Shown here: piece after piece, positions 6,569-8,445 of the stretch
Position numbering within the stretch: the first letter of the stretch is position 1
How the letters are laid out: each line of letters starts with the position of its first letter
NCBI GenBank assembly: GCA_021767525.1
Contig: JAASTF010000130.1
Coordinates: 1 to 8,445, forward strand
Source of the DNA: Paracoccaceae bacterium
Lineage (GTDB): Bacteria; Pseudomonadota; Alphaproteobacteria; Rhodobacterales; Rhodobacteraceae
Length of the DNA: 8,445 bases
Direction: 5' to 3'
Notes under the pieces: generated by a model
What the model saw: the letters and a program-made list of their open reading frames with translations, nothing else
Told to the model about the DNA's origin: nothing
Databases searched by the model: none
Translations under genes and position numbers: made by a program

Positions 6569-6594
6569 TTACGAAAAGACGCGGAACACCGCGC
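6569..6594 (+). repeat. Degenerate second copy of the intergenic hairpin, without T-tract
   Basis: Bases 6569-6584 match 6495-6510 (the flank and left arm of the terminator-like hairpin) at 14 of 16 positions, and CCGCGC (6589-6594) repeats 6516-6521. CGCGG (6580-6584) and CCGCG (6589-6593) form a 5-bp stem with loop AACA. No T-tract follows, so it should not terminate. An alternative pairing joins GTTCCG (6554-6559) with CGGAAC (6582-6587). It lies 38 nt before the bztB start and may cap or stabilise the bztB message. Confidence 0.45.
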
Positions 6595-6631
6595 GGGCAG
6601 GACCAAGGCGGACAGGCCAGGGAAAACAGTT

Positions 6632-7852
6632 ATGGCGACGTATTCCGATCCGCCAGCCGAGACATTCCGGCTGTCGCAGCTGATCAATGACACCCGCTAC
6701 CGATCCTACACTTTCCAGATCGTTGCCCTGATCGCGCTTTTCGCGCTGTTCGGGTATTTGCTTAGCAACCTGCTGCAGAACCTGGCCGAGGCCGGTCTGA
6801 ACATCTCGTTCGGCTTTCTGGGAGAGCCGGCCGGCTATGACATCAACCAGACCCTGATCGACTATAACAGCCAGGCCACGCATCTGCGCGCATCGATCGT
6901 CGGGGTTCTGAACACGTTGCTGGTGGCCATCCTGGGCTGTATCCTGGCGACCATCATCGGGGTTATCGTCGGCGTGCTGCGCCTGTCGCCCAACTGGCTG
7001 ATCCGCAAGATCATGTCGGTCTATGTCGAGATCTTCCGCAACGTGCCGGTGCTGATCTGGATCCTGATTATCTATTTCGTGATGACCGCGGTGATGCCCT
7101 CGGCCCGATCCTACCTTGGCGAAGACCCTGACATAAACCTGTTCCTGGGCATGTTCGCCTTTACCAACCGGGGCGTCTACATCCCCGCGCCGATGTTTGA
7201 ACCGGCGGGCTGGGTGGTGCTGGGCATCTTTATCGCCTCGGTTGTCGGCGTGTTCCTGTATCGCCGCTATGCCACCAAGTTGCTTTACGATACCGGCAAG
7301 CTGCTGCCGATGGGGTGGCCATCGCTGGCGATCCTGATCGTGCCGACGCTGCTGGCGTTTTTCGCGCTGGGGCAGCCGATCACGCTGGACCTGCCCGACC
7401 CGCTGGCCAATCGGTTCAACCTGCAAGGCGGGATGACCATCCTTGGGTCTTTCGTGGCGCTGTGGCTGGCGCTGTCGATCTACACCGCCGCCTTCATCGC
7501 GGAAAACGTGCGCGCCGGCATCCTGGCCATCAGCAAGGGCCAGGCCGAGGCCGCCGCCAGCCTGGGCCTGCGTCCGCGTCGCATCATGAACCTTGTGATC
7601 CTGCCGCAGGCCCTGCGGGTCATCATCCCGCCGGTGATTTCGCAATACCTGAACCTGACCAAGAACAGCTCGCTTGCGATCGCGGTGGGTTACATGGATC
7701 TGACCGGCACCCTGGGCGGCATCACCTTGAACCAGACCGGCCGCGCCATCGAGTGCGTGCTGCTGCTGATGCTGTTCTACCTGACGATCAGCCTGACGAT
7801 TTCGGCGGTGATGAACGCCTATAACAACGCCGTAAAGCTGAAGGAGCGCTAA
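6632..7852 (+). CDS. bztB: Polar amino-acid ABC transporter permease (BztB/AapQ type)
   Basis: This is an inner-membrane permease of the His/Glu/Gln family, expected to pair with BztC as a heterodimer. The 406-residue protein is much longer than the roughly 220-residue HisQ/GlnP type, as usual for BztB/AapQ, owing to extra sequence between membrane segments. Hydrophobic segments are visible at about 29-48, 91-116, 135-154, 194-210, 230-247, 268-290 and 373-394. The cytoplasmic EAA loop that contacts the ATPase is clear (QAEAAASLGLRPRRIMNLV, 304-322, then ILPQALRVIIPP). The ATG at 6632 has a ribosome site AGGGA (6619-6623) at 8-nt spacing. It follows bztA by 143 nt containing the hairpins. A weak secondary promoter (TTGCCT 6526-6531, CATACG 6549-6554) is possible but unconvincing. 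Its stop lies 27 nt before, and in frame with, the bztC start. Confidence 0.92.
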   Translation: MATYSDPPAETFRLSQLINDTRYRSYTFQIVALIALFALFGYLLSNLLQNLAEAGLNISFGFLGEPAGYDINQTLIDYNSQATHLRASIVGVLNTLLVAILGCILATIIGVIVGVLRLSPNWLIRKIMSVYVEIFRNVPVLIWILIIYFVMTAVMPSARSYLGEDPDINLFLGMFAFTNRGVYIPAPMFEPAGWVVLGIFIASVVGVFLYRRYATKLLYDTGKLLPMGWPSLAILIVPTLLAFFALGQPITLDLPDPLANRFNLQGGMTILGSFVALWLALSIYTAAFIAENVRAGILAISKGQAEAAASLGLRPRRIMNLVILPQALRVIIPPVISQYLNLTKNSSLAIAVGYMDLTGTLGGITLNQTGRAIECVLLLMLFYLTISLTISAVMNAYNNAVKLKER

Positions 7853-7882
7853 GATGGTCGGTCCAAAGGAGCGCAAAGCATG
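7841..7882 (+). repeat. Duplicated Shine-Dalgarno/start unit at the bztB-bztC junction
   Basis: AAGGAGCGC occurs at 7841-7849 and again at 7866-7874, 25 nt apart. The first copy is followed by TAAG-ATG (start 7854), the second by AAAGC-ATG (start 7880). Each AAGGAG lies 7-8 nt before its ATG, so both are good ribosome binding sites. The first copy also encodes the last residues of BztB. Confidence 0.7.
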
Positions 7883-7883
7883 A
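7854..7883 (+). CDS. Putative 9-codon mini-ORF coupled to bztC
   Basis: ATG at 7854 opens a nine-codon frame (MVGPKERKA) ending in TGA at 7881-7883, which overlaps the bztC ATG as ATGA. It is preceded by AAGGAG (7841-7846) at 7-nt spacing, so initiation is plausible, and it starts two bases after the bztB stop. It is in a different frame from bztB and bztC. The peptide itself is probably without function; translation could pass ribosomes from bztB to bztC. It may equally be a by-product of duplication of the ribosome site. Confidence 0.35.
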   Translation: MVGPKERKA

Positions 7884-8445
7884 GCGATACGCACGCAGAA
7901 TCGGTGGCTTTCGTGCGCGACACGATGTTGCCCGAACAGGCGCCGCCCACCTCGGAAACGGGTGTTGTCAAATGGATGCGGGAAAACCTGTTCCCGGGTC
8001 CTGTGAACACGGTGCTGACGATCCTTGCGATCTATTTCATCTACAAGCTGGTGGCAGGATCGTTGCCCTGGTTCGTCAACGGGGTTTGGACCGCCAGCAG
8101 CCTGTCGGAATGCCGCGAGGTGCTGCAGGGCGCGACCGGCGGCTGTTTTTCGGTGCTGACCGAGCGGTGGAACCAGCTTCTCTTTGGCTTCAAATACCCG
8201 TCCGATCAGTACTGGCGGCCGTTGCTGGCCTTTATCCTGCTGGGGGTTGCCGTGGCCCCCGTGCTGTTCTTCAGCCTGCCGCGCAAGATGCTGTGGTTCA
8301 CCGGGCTTTACCCGTTTTTGGCCTTCTGGCTGATCTGGGGTGGCACGATCCTGACGCCGTTCATGGCGCTGATCGGCGTGATCGCGGCCTTTGTCGTCTT
8401 TCGCAAGGTCGAAGCGCGCGGCTTTGCCGTTGCGGCGCTGGCCGG
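7880..8445 (+). CDS. bztC: Polar amino-acid ABC transporter permease (BztC/AapM type), 3'-truncated
   Basis: This is the second permease subunit of the importer. It runs off the window after 188 codons plus two bases. The ATG at 7880 (MSDTHAESVAF) has AAGGAG at 7866-7871 with 8-nt spacing. The visible part has a hydrophilic N-terminus (1-41), a membrane segment (about 43-60) and a periplasmic-looking loop with a Cys pair (C78, C89). A conserved-looking ERWNQLLFGFKYP...YWRPLLAF stretch (95-118) follows, then further membrane segments (about 114-133, 138-155 and 158-174). This N-terminal extension with extra membrane segments before the core permease domain is typical of BztC/AapM. The EAA loop lies beyond the window. 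The assignment rests on position after bztB and on the YWRP-region pattern. The expected next gene is the ATP-binding subunit. Confidence 0.88.
   Translation, partial: MSDTHAESVAFVRDTMLPEQAPPTSETGVVKWMRENLFPGPVNTVLTILAIYFIYKLVAGSLPWFVNGVWTASSLSECREVLQGATGGCFSVLTERWNQLLFGFKYPSDQYWRPLLAFILLGVAVAPVLFFSLPRKMLWFTGLYPFLAFWLIWGGTILTPFMALIGVIAAFVVFRKVEARGFAVAALA

Noticed and set aside
7315..7824. A 169-codon + strand open frame inside bztB
   Set aside because: It is a frame-shifted shadow of bztB with no ribosome site and no domain, while the bztB frame continues intact through it.
6569..7894. A 441-codon open frame on the minus strand opposite bztB
   Set aside because: The translation is a Gln/His/Arg-rich low-complexity stretch with no recognisable domain, and bztB with its EAA loop is well supported on the + strand.

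Overview
The window looks like chromosomal DNA from a GC-rich alphaproteobacterium, most likely of the Rhodobacterales (Rhodobacter/Roseobacter type). The reasons are high-GC codon use throughout, an ATP12-type F1-ATPase assembly chaperone (an alphaproteobacterial and mitochondrial family), and a polar amino-acid ABC transporter in the bztA-bztB-bztC order known from Rhodobacter. All genes are on the + strand, and the window is almost fully coding. I see no mobile element, tRNA, rRNA or CRISPR array.

Bases 1-5263 hold a tightly packed block. It begins with a 5'-truncated HtrA/Do-family periplasmic serine protease (enters the window at its catalytic His), followed by rarA (replication-associated AAA+ ATPase, 1-nt gap). 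After a 46-nt gap carrying a possible promoter come crcB (fluoride channel), an RluA-family 23S rRNA pseudouridine synthase, a HAD phosphatase and an ATP12 chaperone. These last four genes are linked by three consecutive 4-base ATGA stop/start overlaps, which suggests one translationally coupled mRNA. The functions are mixed: envelope proteolysis, replication repair, fluoride export, ribosome modification, phosphatase and ATP synthase assembly.

Bases 5264-5471 are the longest non-coding stretch. They hold a tandem TTGAC promoter-like box and a 13-position inverted repeat whose right arm can alternatively pair with a downstream segment, an attenuator-like geometry just upstream of bztA.

Bases 5472-8445 hold a glutamate/glutamine/aspartate/asparagine-type ABC importer: bztA (periplasmic binding protein), bztB (permease) and bztC (second permease, cut by the window end). 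The ATPase gene (bztD/aapP type) would be expected just past the end. A perfect 11-bp hairpin lies between bztA and bztB, placed to give more binding protein than permease; a degenerate copy lies 74 nt downstream. At the bztB/bztC junction the Shine-Dalgarno/start unit is duplicated and creates a 9-codon mini-ORF whose stop overlaps the bztC start.

No clearly novel gene system is present. The points of interest are regulatory and structural: the bztA leader, the duplicated hairpin, the mini-ORF, and a marked shortage of GANTC (CcrM) sites, two of the three being in the two candidate promoters.
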